A DNA stretch of 64,000 nt from Actinokineospora iranica. Lineage in GTDB: Bacteria; Actinomycetota; Actinomycetes; Mycobacteriales; Pseudonocardiaceae. The translations under genes were made by a program, and so were the position numbers. This document shows positions 1-9,433 of this stretch, piece by piece (the first letter of the stretch is position 1; every line of letters begins with the position of its first letter). The stretch spans positions 1 through 64,000 of the forward strand of contig NZ_FMZZ01000007.1 of NCBI RefSeq assembly GCF_900101685.1, in the 5' to 3' direction. The notes under the pieces were generated by a model that searched no databases, was not told where the DNA came from, and saw only the letters and a program-made list of their open reading frames with translations.

Positions 1-86
1 CCCCCAGTAGACGACTGGGTTGATAGGCCAGAGATGGAAGCCTGGTAACGGGTGGAGTTGACTGGTACTAATAGGCCGAGGGCTTG
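1..86 (+). rRNA. rrl: 23S ribosomal RNA, 3' end (partial)
   Basis: The first bases carry the conserved 3' terminal segment of 23S rRNA, including ACTGGTACTAATAGGCCGAG at positions 61-80. The gene is cut by the left window edge, so only its last ~86 nt are present. The exact 3' end is approximate. The spacer to the 5S gene (about 87-194) holds no tRNA and runs through a short T/G-rich processing region, as expected for a 16S-23S-5S operon transcribed rightward. Confidence 0.95.
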
Positions 87-194
87 TTACAAAAATGCTA
101 CGCATCCACTGTGTGGTGTCTGAGACACCAACCATCCCCACCATCCCTGTTTTTCGGGTTGGGTCGGGGTTGAGGGTTGTGTTTGTTTCATAGT

Positions 195-312
195 GTTACG
201 GCGGTCATAGCGGTAGGGAAACGCCCGGTCCCATCCCGAACCCGGAAGCTAAGCCTGCCAGCGCCGATGGTACTGCACTCGTGAGGGTGTGGGAGAGTAG
301 GACGCCGCCGGA
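195..312 (+). rRNA. rrf: 5S ribosomal RNA
   Basis: A ~118-nt segment has the conserved 5S core CCATCCCGAACCCGGAAG (around 230-247) and complementary ends (GTTACGGCGG... pairing with ...CCGCCGGAC). It follows the 23S gene on the same strand at the usual short distance and is followed at once by a strong hairpin terminator. Ends are set by pairing of the terminal stem and could be off by a few bases. Confidence 0.95.
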
Positions 313-322
313 CAATCATTGC

Positions 323-373
323 GAGCAGCCCTCGTTCCCCAGGATTCCGATCCTGGCGGGACGAGGGCTGCTC
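323..373 (+). terminator. Terminator of the rRNA operon
   Basis: A 13-bp perfect stem (GAGCAGCCCTCGT at 323-335 pairing with ACGAGGGCTGCTC at 361-373) encloses a second small hairpin (CCAGGA...TCCTGG). It lies 10 nt past the 5S gene and is the likely transcription end of the rRNA operon. Confidence 0.85.
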
Positions 374-427
374 CGCGTCCCGACCACTTTCCGCGCCATG
401 TGAGCCACTGTGCGGCAGGATGAGCCG

Positions 428-1285
428 GTGGCCACAGTGTTCGTCGCGGGACCCGCGTCCTGGAACCAGCTTGTGTCGGTGCCGAGGCTGCCCGAGGGAC
501 GGCCGGAGACCCTGTTCGCCCACGGCCACCGCACCACACTCGGCGGAACGTCGGCGGGCAAGGCCCTCAACCTGGCCGGACTGGGCGCGGACGTCACCCT
601 GCGCACCGTCGTCGGCGACGACGAGACCGCGGACCGGATTCTCGACACCTTGACCGAGGCGAAGGTGACCGTCATCGCCGAGCGCGTGCCCGGCAGCAGC
701 GAACGCCACCTCAACCTCATGGACGCCGACGGCGGCCGTGTCTCGATCTACCTCGACCTGCCCGAACTGGCCGAGGCCGCCCACCGGGAACAGGTGTCGA
801 CGGCGCTGCGCTCGGCCGACGCCGCCGTCATCGACCTGGCCGAGCACAGCAGGCCGCTGCTGGCCGAGGCCCGCGGCTTCGGCGTGCCCGTGTGGTGCGA
901 CATCCACGACTACGACGGCGTCGCCGACTACCACCGCCAGTTCATCGAGGCCGCCGAATACCTCTTCCTCAACGACGACGGCATGTCCGACCCGTTGCGG
1001 CTGCGCGGTTTCATGGTTTCCCGCGTCGAAGCGGGCACGCGCCTGGTCGTGGCGACCCTCGGCGCTCAAGGCGCGGTCGCGCTCTCCGCCGCCGACGGGT
1101 GGCACCGGGTGGCGGCGACCCCGGTAGAGACCATAGTGGACACCAACGGGGCCGGGGACGCGTTCTTCTCCGGCTTCCTGTTTGCCCACCTCGGCGGTGA
1201 AGGCATCGCCGAGGCCCTGCGCGCGGGGGCGGACCAGGCGGCCAAGTGCCTCGGCTCCCCGGGCTTGGCCCCACCCATGTCGTGA
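428..1285 (+). CDS. PfkB/ribokinase-family sugar kinase
   Basis: Predicted 285-residue cytoplasmic carbohydrate kinase of the PfkB (ribokinase) fold, transferring phosphate from ATP to a sugar or nucleoside hydroxyl. The N-terminal substrate motif GGTSAGKALNLAGLGA and the C-terminal PfkB signature DTNGAGDAFFSGF (catalytic Asp in GAGD) are both visible, and length is normal for the family. I chose the GTG at 428 because AGGA lies 7 nt upstream and the product then starts MATVFVAG; an in-frame GTG at 410 is the alternative. The substrate cannot be read from sequence. It stands alone between the rRNA operon and the iron-box gene. Confidence 0.85.
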   Translation: MATVFVAGPASWNQLVSVPRLPEGRPETLFAHGHRTTLGGTSAGKALNLAGLGADVTLRTVVGDDETADRILDTLTEAKVTVIAERVPGSSERHLNLMDADGGRVSIYLDLPELAEAAHREQVSTALRSADAAVIDLAEHSRPLLAEARGFGVPVWCDIHDYDGVADYHRQFIEAAEYLFLNDDGMSDPLRLRGFMVSRVEAGTRLVVATLGAQGAVALSAADGWHRVAATPVETIVDTNGAGDAFFSGFLFAHLGGEGIAEALRAGADQAAKCLGSPGLAPPMS

Positions 1286-1328
1286 TCGGCCGCCGCGGTG
1301 AGCACGGACACGTGGACAACCCTTTCTC

Positions 1329-1347
1329 TCAGGTTAGGCTAACCTAA
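1329..1347 (+). promoter_or_regulatory. DtxR/IdeR iron-box operator
   Basis: TCAGGTTAGGCTAACCTAA matches the known IdeR/DtxR consensus TTAGGTTAGSCTAACCTAA at 18 of 19 positions and is a near-perfect palindrome. It ends 23 nt before the isochorismatase start, a typical repressor position, so iron-dependent repression of that gene is expected. Confidence 0.9.
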
Positions 1348-1370
1348 GTAGACAGAAAGGGGTTCCTGCC

Positions 1371-1931
1371 ATGTCGCGTCCAGTGGTCGATCCGTACGAC
1401 ATGTCCGACGCCGCCAGGCTCCCGCGCGCCGCCGTGGAGTGGGTGGCCGCAGCGGGCCGGGCTGTCCTGCTGGTGCACGACATGGGCGACGACAAGGTGT
1501 GCGCGTTCGACGCGGGCAGTTCGCCGATGGTCGAGTTGGCGCACAACGTCGGCAAGCTCCGCGACACCTGCCGCGACCTCCGAGTGCCGGTCGCGGAGTC
1601 GGTCCGGGAGGGCGTGTCGGTGTTCACGACGGTCACCGGGCTGGGTCCGGACAAGACGCTGACCGGCGACCACTACGCGCGGCTGCGCGACCTGCTCGAC
1701 GAAGCGGGCCGCGACCAGTTGATCGTAACCGGCATCCGGGCCCACGCCGCGTGCCTGATGGCCGCGGCGGGCACGCACCTCGCGGGCATCGAGGTGTTCT
1801 GCGTCGCCGACGCGATCGCCGACCTGTCCCTGGACGAGCACCGCCGCGCCGTGCTCTCCGCCGCCGAGTACGGTGCCATGCCGACCACCGCGGGCCGGGT
1901 GATCGGGCAGCTTCTCGGCGTGCTGGCCTGA
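1371..1931 (+). CDS. EntB-like isochorismatase, iron-regulated
   Basis: 186-residue isochorismatase-fold hydrolase, closest in pattern to the N-terminal domain of EntB/DhbB, which converts isochorismate to 2,3-dihydro-2,3-dihydroxybenzoate in catechol siderophore synthesis. Shared landmarks: the catalytic Asp in LLVHDM (residue 37) and the strand RDQLIVTGIRAHAAC followed by VADAIADLSLDEHRRA. The segment between these is shortened, the WRYSAF-like stretch after the usual catalytic Lys is missing, and a Lys in DKTLTG is the only candidate replacement. There is no C-terminal aryl carrier domain. RBS GAAAGGGG precedes the ATG. The iron box implies a role under iron starvation, but no entA/C/E or NRPS gene is nearby, so substrate is uncertain. 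Confidence 0.8.
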   Translation: MSRPVVDPYDMSDAARLPRAAVEWVAAAGRAVLLVHDMGDDKVCAFDAGSSPMVELAHNVGKLRDTCRDLRVPVAESVREGVSVFTTVTGLGPDKTLTGDHYARLRDLLDEAGRDQLIVTGIRAHAACLMAAAGTHLAGIEVFCVADAIADLSLDEHRRAVLSAAEYGAMPTTAGRVIGQLLGVLA

Positions 1932-1972
1932 GCAGGCCACGGTCTGCGAAGGACAGCACGCCACGCGGGTGA

Positions 1973-2001
1973 GCGGCTGCCCGGTGACCCCGGGCAGCCG
2001 C
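1973..2001. terminator. Bidirectional terminator hairpin
   Basis: Perfect 11-bp stem GCGGCTGCCCG (1973-1983) / CGGGCAGCCGC (1991-2001) with a 7-nt loop, placed between the convergent isochorismatase and chitinase genes. Confidence 0.75.
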
Positions 2002-2029
2002 CCACATCCGGCCCGTCCCGGCCGGAGCC

Positions 2030-3235
<1,206 letters not shown>

Positions 3236-3524
3236 ATGTTCACCTCTAAGGGAAGCGGATTCGGCTTCTCGGCCGAAATCAGACCGTTCGCCAGCACTTC
3301 GGCGGCGGCGCGCAGGCTCGCCCAGGACCCGCCGAAGGTGTCCACCCGCCCGCCCGCGCCGAGTTCCGGCCCTGGCGTTCCGGTCTCGACGTGGACCACC
3401 GTGGGCACGGTCCGCACCAGCCAGGCCACCAGGTCCAGCACATCGGGATGCCGGTGCGCGTCGCGGGTGACCACAACGACCTCGCGCGCGGACCCGACCA
3501 GCGCGGGCCGGTCGCCGGGAACCA

Positions 3525-4309
3525 CGCGCTGGCCGGGATGGCGAGGCTGGAGCCGCCCTGGAAGACCGGCGCGGTCGCGCCCGCGTTCTTCGACGGGATG
3601 GGGAAAGCGGAGGTGCGCGCGGCGAGCGTCGGGTCGCTCTTGGCCGCGGCCGCCACCTCCCAGGGCAGTCCGACGAACATCGCGACCTTGCCGCCGCCGT
3701 AGATGCCCGCCTGCTCGGGGGTCTGCTCGTCGGCGTCCTTGGCCGCCTTGGTGCCCGAGGCCTCGACGAGTCGCCGGTAGAACGTTCGTCCCGCCTTGGC
3801 TTCCGCGCTGTCGAGGGTCGCGGTGAACCGCGTGCCCTCCCCGCGGGCGATGTCGCCGCCCTCGTCGTAGATGAACGACAGCAGCGTGTACCAGTTCTGA
3901 CCGGGCAGATAGAGCGCCTGGAAGTCCGGGTCGGCGCCGAACTCGGCGCGGAACTTGGCGATCGCGTCCAGCCAGTCCTGGCGCGAAGTCGGCGGGGTGA
4001 CGCCCGCTTGGGCGAACAGGTCGGTGCGGTAGAGGACTACGCGGTTGGCCGCGTAGAACGGCATCGCGTACACCTTGTGGTCCCAGGTGGCCGAGTCCCT
4101 GAGGCTGGGCAGCCACTGGTCGCCGTTGAAATCGGTGAGCGAGCCGGTCAGGTCGAGCAGCACGTGCGCGGCGGCGAACTTCGGCGCCTGGGTGTTGCCG
4201 ATCTCGATGACGTCCGGGGCGTCGTCGCTCGCCAGGGCGGCGTGGCTCCCGCGCATCCCGCGACAGCCAGCGCGATCCCACCAATCACCGCAGGCAACTG
4301 ACTTCTCAC
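3525..4309 (-). pseudogene. Aminosugar ABC transporter lipoprotein (DasA/NgcE-like), deleted and truncated
   Basis: Remnant of an extracellular sugar-binding lipoprotein for chitobiose/GlcNAc import. From GTG 4309 (RBS GGAAGGA) the lipoprotein signal peptide MRSQLPAVIGGIALAVAGC is intact with its lipobox Cys. About six codons later the reading frame is lost, and recognisable sequence resumes in another frame at SDDAPDVIEIGNTQAPKF (near 4245). That skips roughly 80 residues of the first lobe. The body then reads normally (FVGLPWEVAAAAKS, QGGSSLAIPAS) to about 3525, where it breaks into the GH3 remnant. Two events, an internal deletion and a 3' deletion fusion, make it non-functional. No permease gene is left. 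Confidence 0.8.
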
Positions 4310-4339
4310 TGGTGAGTTCCTTCCGGCGCGGCACGACTG

Positions 4340-4377
4340 AGTGGTTTAGACCATTTCGGCCAGCGTGGTCTGAACCT
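4340..4377 (-). promoter_or_regulatory. DasR-type (dre) operators
   Basis: AGTGGTTTAGACCATT (4340-4355) matches the DasR-responsive core TGGTCTAGACCA at 11 of 12 positions; a weaker second copy, TGGTCTGAACCT, lies at 4366-4377. They sit 31-68 bp upstream of the sugar-binding-protein start, so GlcNAc-phosphate-controlled repression by DasR is expected. No dasR gene is in the window. Confidence 0.75.
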
Positions 4378-4455
4378 CTCCGGCTTGTCAAGGCACCCGC
4401 GCGAATGGCGAAGGATCGGGCTCGGGGGAGTGGGAAGAACGGGAAAAACCGTTGC

Positions 4456-5961
4456 TCAGGCGCGAATGTGGCCGGGGACGCCCGGCCTGGCCTGCCAGGG
4501 GAGCGGCCCGGACAGCGGCCGGTACTCGACCCCGAGCGCGTCGAGGCGGGGCAGATGGTGGGTGGCGAGCCGGTCCACGAACTCGGCGGTGTCGCGCCCG
4601 TGCCGCGGACTCCACACCACCTCGGCGAACGCGGCGAGCCGGGGAAAGGCGGCGTAGTCGAGGCGGCGGGGCGAGTCGAGGTGCTCCGACCAGAGCGCGG
4701 CCTGCGCGCCGAGCACCCGGCGCCGGGCATGGGCGGGCAGGTCGGCGGGGACCGGGTCGTAGGCGTAGACCCGTTCCAGCGTGTTCAGGAAGCCGACGGG
4801 GACCGGCTCGTCGGGATGGTCGGACTGCCGGTGGTCGAGGTAGACGTGCTGTTCCGGGCACATGACCACGTCGTGCCCGGTGCGGGCGGCCAGCACGCCA
4901 GCCGACTCGCCGCGCCAGGACGCCACGATCGCGCCGGGCGGCGGGTCGCCGACGTCGAGGATGTCCTCCCAGGCCAGCGCGCGGCGGCCGTGCCCTGCCA
5001 GGTGTCGGGCGAGCGTGCCGATGAACCAGCCGTGCAGCGCCTCGACGGAGCCAAGGCCGAGGTCCACCGCGCGCTGCTTGACCGCGCGGCTCTCCCGCCA
5101 CTGCCGCTTGGCGACCTCGTCGCCGCCCAGGCAGACCACCGGGGAGTCGAAAATGCCGACCACGTGGTCGAGGACGGCCCGGTAGAAGTCCACTGTGGAT
5201 TCTGTGGGGTCGAGCACGTGCTCGCTGACGCCCCAGGCGTGCCACACCGGCACCGGCTCCTTGGTCACGCCCAGTTCCGGGTACGCGGCGATCGCGGCCT
5301 GGCTGTGGCCGGGCACGTCGATCTCCGGGACCACGGTGATGTGCCGCGCGCGGGCGTGGGCGACGATCTCGCGGAGGTCGTCGCCGGTGTAGAAGCCGCC
5401 GTGCGGGCGCCCGTCGTGCGTCGGGTCGCCCTCTTCCCGCCTACCCGCCCAGGACCCCGCACGGGTCGCGCCGACCTCGGTCAGCCGGGGGAAAGCGGGC
5501 ACATCGACGCGCCAGCCCTGGTCGTCGGTCAGGTGCAGGTGCAGCACGTTCAGCTTGTGCGCGGCCATCAGGTCGAGGAACCGCAGCACGCCCGCCTTGG
5601 GCAGGAAGTGCCGCGCCACGTCGAGCAGGACGCCGCGCCAGGCGAAGCGCGGGTGGTCCTCGATCACCCCGCACGGCACGGTCCACCGCCCGCGGTGGAT
5701 GTCGGCGGCCCGGAACGCGTCCGGGCCGAGCAGCTGCCGGATGGTCCCGGTGGCGTGCAGCGCGCCTGCGGCGTCGGCGGCGACGGCCTCGATCCCGTGC
5801 GGTGTCACGGAAAGCCGGTATGCCTCAGGACGCGGTAAAGCGGCCGGGTCGATGACGACTCGGGCGGGGTCGGTGGCCTCGGCCGCGGAGTCCACCACGC
5901 AGTGGCCGGGCTCCGGCCGGGCCAGCACGGGGCGGGGGAGCAGGGTGTGGAAACCGGCCAT
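4456..5961 (-). CDS. GH20 beta-N-acetylhexosaminidase
   Basis: 501-residue family 20 hexosaminidase that removes terminal GlcNAc (or GalNAc) from chito-oligosaccharides by substrate-assisted catalysis. The GH20b-like N-terminal domain precedes the TIM barrel; barrel landmarks are RGVLLDVARHFLP, HLHLTDDQGWR, PEIDVPGHSQA and the catalytic Asp-Glu pair in CLGGDEV, all intact. No signal peptide, so it probably acts in the cytoplasm on imported chitobiose. ATG 5961 is preferred (GAGGAG 5 nt upstream) over GTG 5967. It is the only intact enzyme of the chitin locus and lies directly upstream of the broken binding-protein gene, same strand. An AGTGGTTT half-site ~40 bp upstream may be a degenerate DasR site. 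Confidence 0.9.
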   Translation of the reverse strand: MAGFHTLLPRPVLARPEPGHCVVDSAAEATDPARVVIDPAALPRPEAYRLSVTPHGIEAVAADAAGALHATGTIRQLLGPDAFRAADIHRGRWTVPCGVIEDHPRFAWRGVLLDVARHFLPKAGVLRFLDLMAAHKLNVLHLHLTDDQGWRVDVPAFPRLTEVGATRAGSWAGRREEGDPTHDGRPHGGFYTGDDLREIVAHARARHITVVPEIDVPGHSQAAIAAYPELGVTKEPVPVWHAWGVSEHVLDPTESTVDFYRAVLDHVVGIFDSPVVCLGGDEVAKRQWRESRAVKQRAVDLGLGSVEALHGWFIGTLARHLAGHGRRALAWEDILDVGDPPPGAIVASWRGESAGVLAARTGHDVVMCPEQHVYLDHRQSDHPDEPVPVGFLNTLERVYAYDPVPADLPAHARRRVLGAQAALWSEHLDSPRRLDYAAFPRLAAFAEVVWSPRHGRDTAEFVDRLATHHLPRLDALGVEYRPLSGPLPWQARPGVPGHIRA

Positions 5962-6132
5962 CCCCACTCCTCACGGCCCAGTCGCGTGCCCGCAACAGTG
6001 GTTTCGCTGATGGCACTGTGAATGGATGGTAGATCGCGGGTCTGCCGGGCACAAGGATCGCCGTTCCTGGCCTGCCTCGCCCGCCGCGCTCCTCCTGGTC
6101 CTCTGTGGACGATCCGGGCCGGTCGTCCGGAG

Positions 6133-7437
6133 TCAGAAGAAGGTGCGGATGAGGTCGACCACGGTCTCGCCGTCGGTGCCGGTGACCGGCAGCAGCGGCC
6201 ACTTGTCGAACACGGTGCACGGATGCGACAGGCCCAGCCCGACCCAGTCGCCCACCTCGACTTCCGCGCCGACGGTCATGAACGTGTGCTGGTCGGCGAG
6301 GGCGGTCACCCGGCACCCGCTCAGCGCGCGGGTTCCCTCGGCCGTGCGCAGCACCTGCGGCTCGGGCATTCCCAGGTCGTAGGGAAGATCGCGCTTGCCT
6401 GCCGCGAGCAGCGCGAGGCCCGGCTCCGGGCGGGACTGGACCTGCGCCCAGGCGCGCAGCGCGGACCGGAACCGCGGCACGTTCGCCAGCCTCGGATGGG
6501 CGCCCAGCGGCGACAATGCGCGGTAGGCCCCGTCGTCGTGGGTGATGTACGCGCCCGCGCGGATCACCGGCCACACCGCCAGTCCCGCGGGCCACGGCGC
6601 GGTGAGCGCGTCGGCCACCAGGTCGAAGAACGAGCTGCCGCCCGCGGTGACGACCACCCGGTCGGTCTCGTACCGGCCGCGCAGCGCCACCGCCACCTCG
6701 CGCAGCCGACCGAGGTAGGCCGACACCGCGTCCAAACCCGCCTGGCTCGCGTCGCTCGCAGCCGGGCCCTCGTAGCCCGCCACCCCCGCCAGCCGCAACG
6801 CCGGGCTGGCCACGATCGCCTCGGCGACCGCCCGCGCGGTCGACTGGTCGCGGACCCCGCAGCGTCCGCCCGCCACACCCACCTCGACCAGCACGTCGAC
6901 CGGTCTGCGCGCGCCCGCCGCGGTGAGCGCGGCGGTCATCAGCTCGACGCCGCGCACCGAGTCGGCCCAGCAGCTGAACTCGAAGTCCGGGTCGTCGTCC
7001 AGCTCGCCCGCCAGCCACGCCAGGCCCGCTGGGTCGACAAGCTCGTTGGCGAGCAGCACCCGGCTCACGCCGAAGGCGCGGTACACCCGCAGCTGCGCGG
7101 TGTTGGCCGCGGTCATCGCCCACGCGCCGCAGTCGATCTGGCGGGCGAACAGGGCGGGCGCCATGGTGGTCTTGCCGTGCGGCGCCAAGTGCAGGCCGCG
7201 GGAGGCGGACCAGGCGGCCATGGTCGCCAGGTTGTGCTCGATGGCGGCGTTGTCCAGGGCGACGATCGGGCCGACGAAGCCGTCCCGGAACAACCCGAGC
7301 CGCCGAGTCACCGCCTCGCCGACGGTAAGGCCGAACAAGGCGTGCGGCATGGACTTGAACCGCCAGTCCAGCCGCTCCGCCCGCAGTCCCGCGACCGCGT
7401 CCCGGTCGATGCGAGCGGGTTCGGCGGGCAGCGTCAC
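6133..7437 (-). CDS. PLP-dependent D-amino acid deaminase (DSD1/alanine-racemase-fold)
   Basis: 434-residue fold-type III PLP enzyme related to D-serine dehydratase (DSD1)/D-threonine aldolase, often annotated 'amino acid deaminase'. The PLP Lys is in HLAPHGKTTMAPALF, and the C-terminal metal-site pair appears as DQHTFM ... LSHPCTVFDKW (His and Cys), typical of the zinc-dependent DSD1 branch. Predicted role: deamination of D-Ser/D-Thr or a related D-amino acid in the cytoplasm. GTG start with GGGGAGA upstream. Divergent from the IclR regulator gene, which probably controls it through the shared operator region. Exact substrate is not determinable here. Confidence 0.75.
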   Translation of the reverse strand: MTLPAEPARIDRDAVAGLRAERLDWRFKSMPHALFGLTVGEAVTRRLGLFRDGFVGPIVALDNAAIEHNLATMAAWSASRGLHLAPHGKTTMAPALFARQIDCGAWAMTAANTAQLRVYRAFGVSRVLLANELVDPAGLAWLAGELDDDPDFEFSCWADSVRGVELMTAALTAAGARRPVDVLVEVGVAGGRCGVRDQSTARAVAEAIVASPALRLAGVAGYEGPAASDASQAGLDAVSAYLGRLREVAVALRGRYETDRVVVTAGGSSFFDLVADALTAPWPAGLAVWPVIRAGAYITHDDGAYRALSPLGAHPRLANVPRFRSALRAWAQVQSRPEPGLALLAAGKRDLPYDLGMPEPQVLRTAEGTRALSGCRVTALADQHTFMTVGAEVEVGDWVGLGLSHPCTVFDKWPLLPVTGTDGETVVDLIRTFF

Positions 7438-7455
7438 AGTAGTTGTCTCCCCGAT

Positions 7456-7496
7456 GTTGCGTGGCGTGCAACGACAAGTGCGTTGTGCGACACGCA
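7456..7496. promoter_or_regulatory. Paired palindromes, likely IclR operators
   Basis: In the 145-bp divergent promoter there are two inverted repeats: GTTGC-N7-GCAAC (7456-7472) and TGCGT-N8-ACGCA (7479-7496). Their place between a catabolic gene and its IclR regulator suggests autoregulation and control of both genes. Confidence 0.5.
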
Positions 7497-7582
7497 GTGT
7501 GTAGCATCCCGCCGACGCCGGTCAACGTCGTCGCCAGCCGGGAGGAGGCCCTGGTGGACCAGCCCAGCGCGGTGGGGCGCGG

Positions 7583-8329
7583 ATGAGCCAGAGCCTCGAC
7601 CGCGCGCTGACCGTGCTCGCCGCGCTGGCCGAGGGACGGCGCACGCTCGACGAGCTCGCCGCGACGGTCGGGGTGCACAAGACCACGGTCCTGCGGCTGC
7701 TGCGGACCCTGGAAACCCACCGTTTCGTCCACCGCGACGACATCCGCCACTACCGGCTCGGCACGGCCCTGTTCGACCTGGCGAACCGCGCCCTGGACGA
7801 CCGGGACGTGCGCCGCTGCGCCGAACCCGCCCTGCGCGCCCTCAACGAGCGCACCGGCCACACCGTCCACCTGGCCAGCTACGAGGGCGGCGAGGTGGTC
7901 TACATCGACAAATACGAGAGCACTCACCAGGTGCGGATGTACTCCCGGGTCGGCAAACGCGCCCCGCTGCACTGCACGGCGGTGGCGAAGGTCCTGGTGG
8001 CCGCGTTCGAGTCCAGCCGCCGCCGCGAGATCGCCGAATCCGTCCAGTACACGGCGATGACCGAGAACACGATCACCACCCCCGAGGCCTACCTCGCCGA
8101 ACTGGCCGCCGTCGCCGACCGCGGCTGGGCCCTGGACGACTCCGAGCACGAGGACTTCATCCACTGCGTCGCGGCCCCGATCCGCGGCGCCCGCGGCGAG
8201 GTCCTGGCCGCGGCCTCGGTGTCGGTGCCCAAGGTGCTGCTCGACCACGACGGGCTGCTCGCGCTGGTGCCGGACCTGCTGACCGCGACAGAACAGGCCT
8301 CCCACGCGTGCGGCTGGGCGCGCGGTTAG
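7583..8329 (+). CDS. IclR-family transcriptional regulator
   Basis: 248-residue IclR protein. N-terminal winged helix-turn-helix (RTLDELAATVGVHKTTVLRLLRTLE, residues ~15-40) and C-terminal ligand-binding GAF-like domain (YIDKYES, RAPLHCTAVAKVLVAA, APIRGARGEVLAAASVS) are both complete. Starts with ATG 7583. Divergent from the D-amino acid deaminase-like gene, so its ligand is probably a substrate or product of that enzyme; this is inference from position. Confidence 0.85.
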   Translation: MSQSLDRALTVLAALAEGRRTLDELAATVGVHKTTVLRLLRTLETHRFVHRDDIRHYRLGTALFDLANRALDDRDVRRCAEPALRALNERTGHTVHLASYEGGEVVYIDKYESTHQVRMYSRVGKRAPLHCTAVAKVLVAAFESSRRREIAESVQYTAMTENTITTPEAYLAELAAVADRGWALDDSEHEDFIHCVAAPIRGARGEVLAAASVSVPKVLLDHDGLLALVPDLLTATEQASHACGWARG

Positions 8330-8333
8330 CGCG

Positions 8334-8372
8334 GTGGACCAAGGCAGTGGACCAAGGCAGTGGACCAAGAAA
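8334..8372 (+). repeat. 13-nt tandem repeat, 3 copies
   Basis: GTGGACCAAGGCA is repeated at 8334, 8347 and 8360 (last copy ends AGAAA), starting 5 nt past the IclR stop codon. A short non-coding slippage-type array; no function evident. Confidence 0.8.
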
Positions 8373-8483
8373 GTCCGCGTCGAATCGCCTTGCTGCTTCA
8401 GGGGGAACCCAGGGTGATCCCGGACGTCCCACACAGCGGAGTGGCTCTAGGGTGGCCGCAGGCGCGTGAGGTTAGGGGAGAAG

Positions 8484-9416
8484 ATGGTCTTCAAGAAGAT
8501 GCTGCGGGCACTGGGGGTCGGCGGCCCGTCGGTCGACACCGTGCTCAGCGAGGCGCGGGTCTACCCGGGGGGTGTGGTCGCAGGCGAGATCCGGATGACC
8601 GGTGGGGACGCCGACGCCGACATCGACTATGTCGCCCTGTCGCTGGTGACGCGGGTCGAGCGGGGCGATGACGGGGTCGCGCCGGTCGAGTTCGAGCGGT
8701 CGGTCGTCGCGGGGCGGTTCGTGCTGCCCGCCGGGCAGACGAAGGTGATCCCGTTCCAGCTCCCCATCCCGTGGGAAGCCCCGATCACCGAGGTCTTCGG
8801 CCAGCACCTGCACGGCATGTCGCTGGGCGTGCGCACCGAACTGGCCGTGGCCAAGGCCGTCGACAAGGGCGACCTGGACCCGCTGCACATCGTGCCGCTG
8901 CCATCGCAGGACGCGGTGCTGCGCGCGTTCGCCGACCTGGGCTTCCGGTTCAAGGCCGCGGACCTCGAGGCGGGCCGCATCCACGGCGAGCGCCAGCACC
9001 TGCCGTTCTTCCAGGAGATCGAGTTCTACCCGCCGCCGCACCTGGCGCGCGGCGTCAGCCAGGTCGAGTTGACCTTCCTCGCCGAGTCCGACGGCATGGC
9101 GATCGTGCTGGAGGCCGACCGGCGGGCGGGGCTGTTCACCTCCGGCGGCGACGCCTTCGGCCGCTTCCACGTCAGCCACCACGACGCCGAGCGCACCGAC
9201 TGGCGCGCGCGGATCGAGGAGTGGGTCGGGCAGGTCGCCAGCCGCAGGCCGAGCCACTTCGGCGGGCACGGCGGCCACGGCGGTCACCACGGTGGCCACC
9301 ACGGCTCGGGTGTCGGCGGCGTCGTCGCGGGCGCGGCGGCGGGCATCCTGGGCGGCATGGTGCTCGGCGAGGTCTTCGACGAGATCGGCGACGCCTTCTC
9401 CGGCGAAGAGGACTGA
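8484..9416 (+). CDS. Spo0M-family sporulation-control protein
   Basis: 310-residue arrestin-fold protein of the SpoOM family (known in Bacillus sporulation control; widespread in actinobacteria with undefined role). The family pattern is clear: VDTVLSEARVYPGGVVAGEI near the start, RFVLPAGQTKVIPFQLPIPWE, and HGMSLGVRTELAVAKAVDKGDLDP. ATG 8484 chosen for AGGGGAG just upstream. The C-terminal ~60 residues are unusual: a Gly/His-rich linker (HFGGHGGHGGHHGGHHG) that could bind metal, then a hydrophobic GVVAGAAAGILGGMVLGE segment that may contact membrane. Cytoplasmic or peripheral membrane location is likely. Confidence 0.85.
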   Translation: MVFKKMLRALGVGGPSVDTVLSEARVYPGGVVAGEIRMTGGDADADIDYVALSLVTRVERGDDGVAPVEFERSVVAGRFVLPAGQTKVIPFQLPIPWEAPITEVFGQHLHGMSLGVRTELAVAKAVDKGDLDPLHIVPLPSQDAVLRAFADLGFRFKAADLEAGRIHGERQHLPFFQEIEFYPPPHLARGVSQVELTFLAESDGMAIVLEADRRAGLFTSGGDAFGRFHVSHHDAERTDWRARIEEWVGQVASRRPSHFGGHGGHGGHHGGHHGSGVGGVVAGAAAGILGGMVLGEVFDEIGDAFSGEED

Positions 9417-9433
9417 CCGGTAGCTTCTGCCGG

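Noticed and set aside
87-194. tRNA in the 23S-5S spacer
   Set aside because: No cloverleaf or TPsiC-arm sequence is visible.
6003-6025. AGTGGTTTCGCTGATGGCACT upstream of GH20 as a DasR site
   Set aside because: Only one half-site matches; the palindrome centre does not. Mentioned only as a possible degenerate site.
5825-8434. Very long open frames antisense or out of frame to real genes, e.g. across 5825-8434 (minus) and 6022-8469 (plus)
   Set aside because: They are by-products of extreme GC3 bias; composition is Arg/Gly/Pro-rich and each covers genes with clear family motifs.
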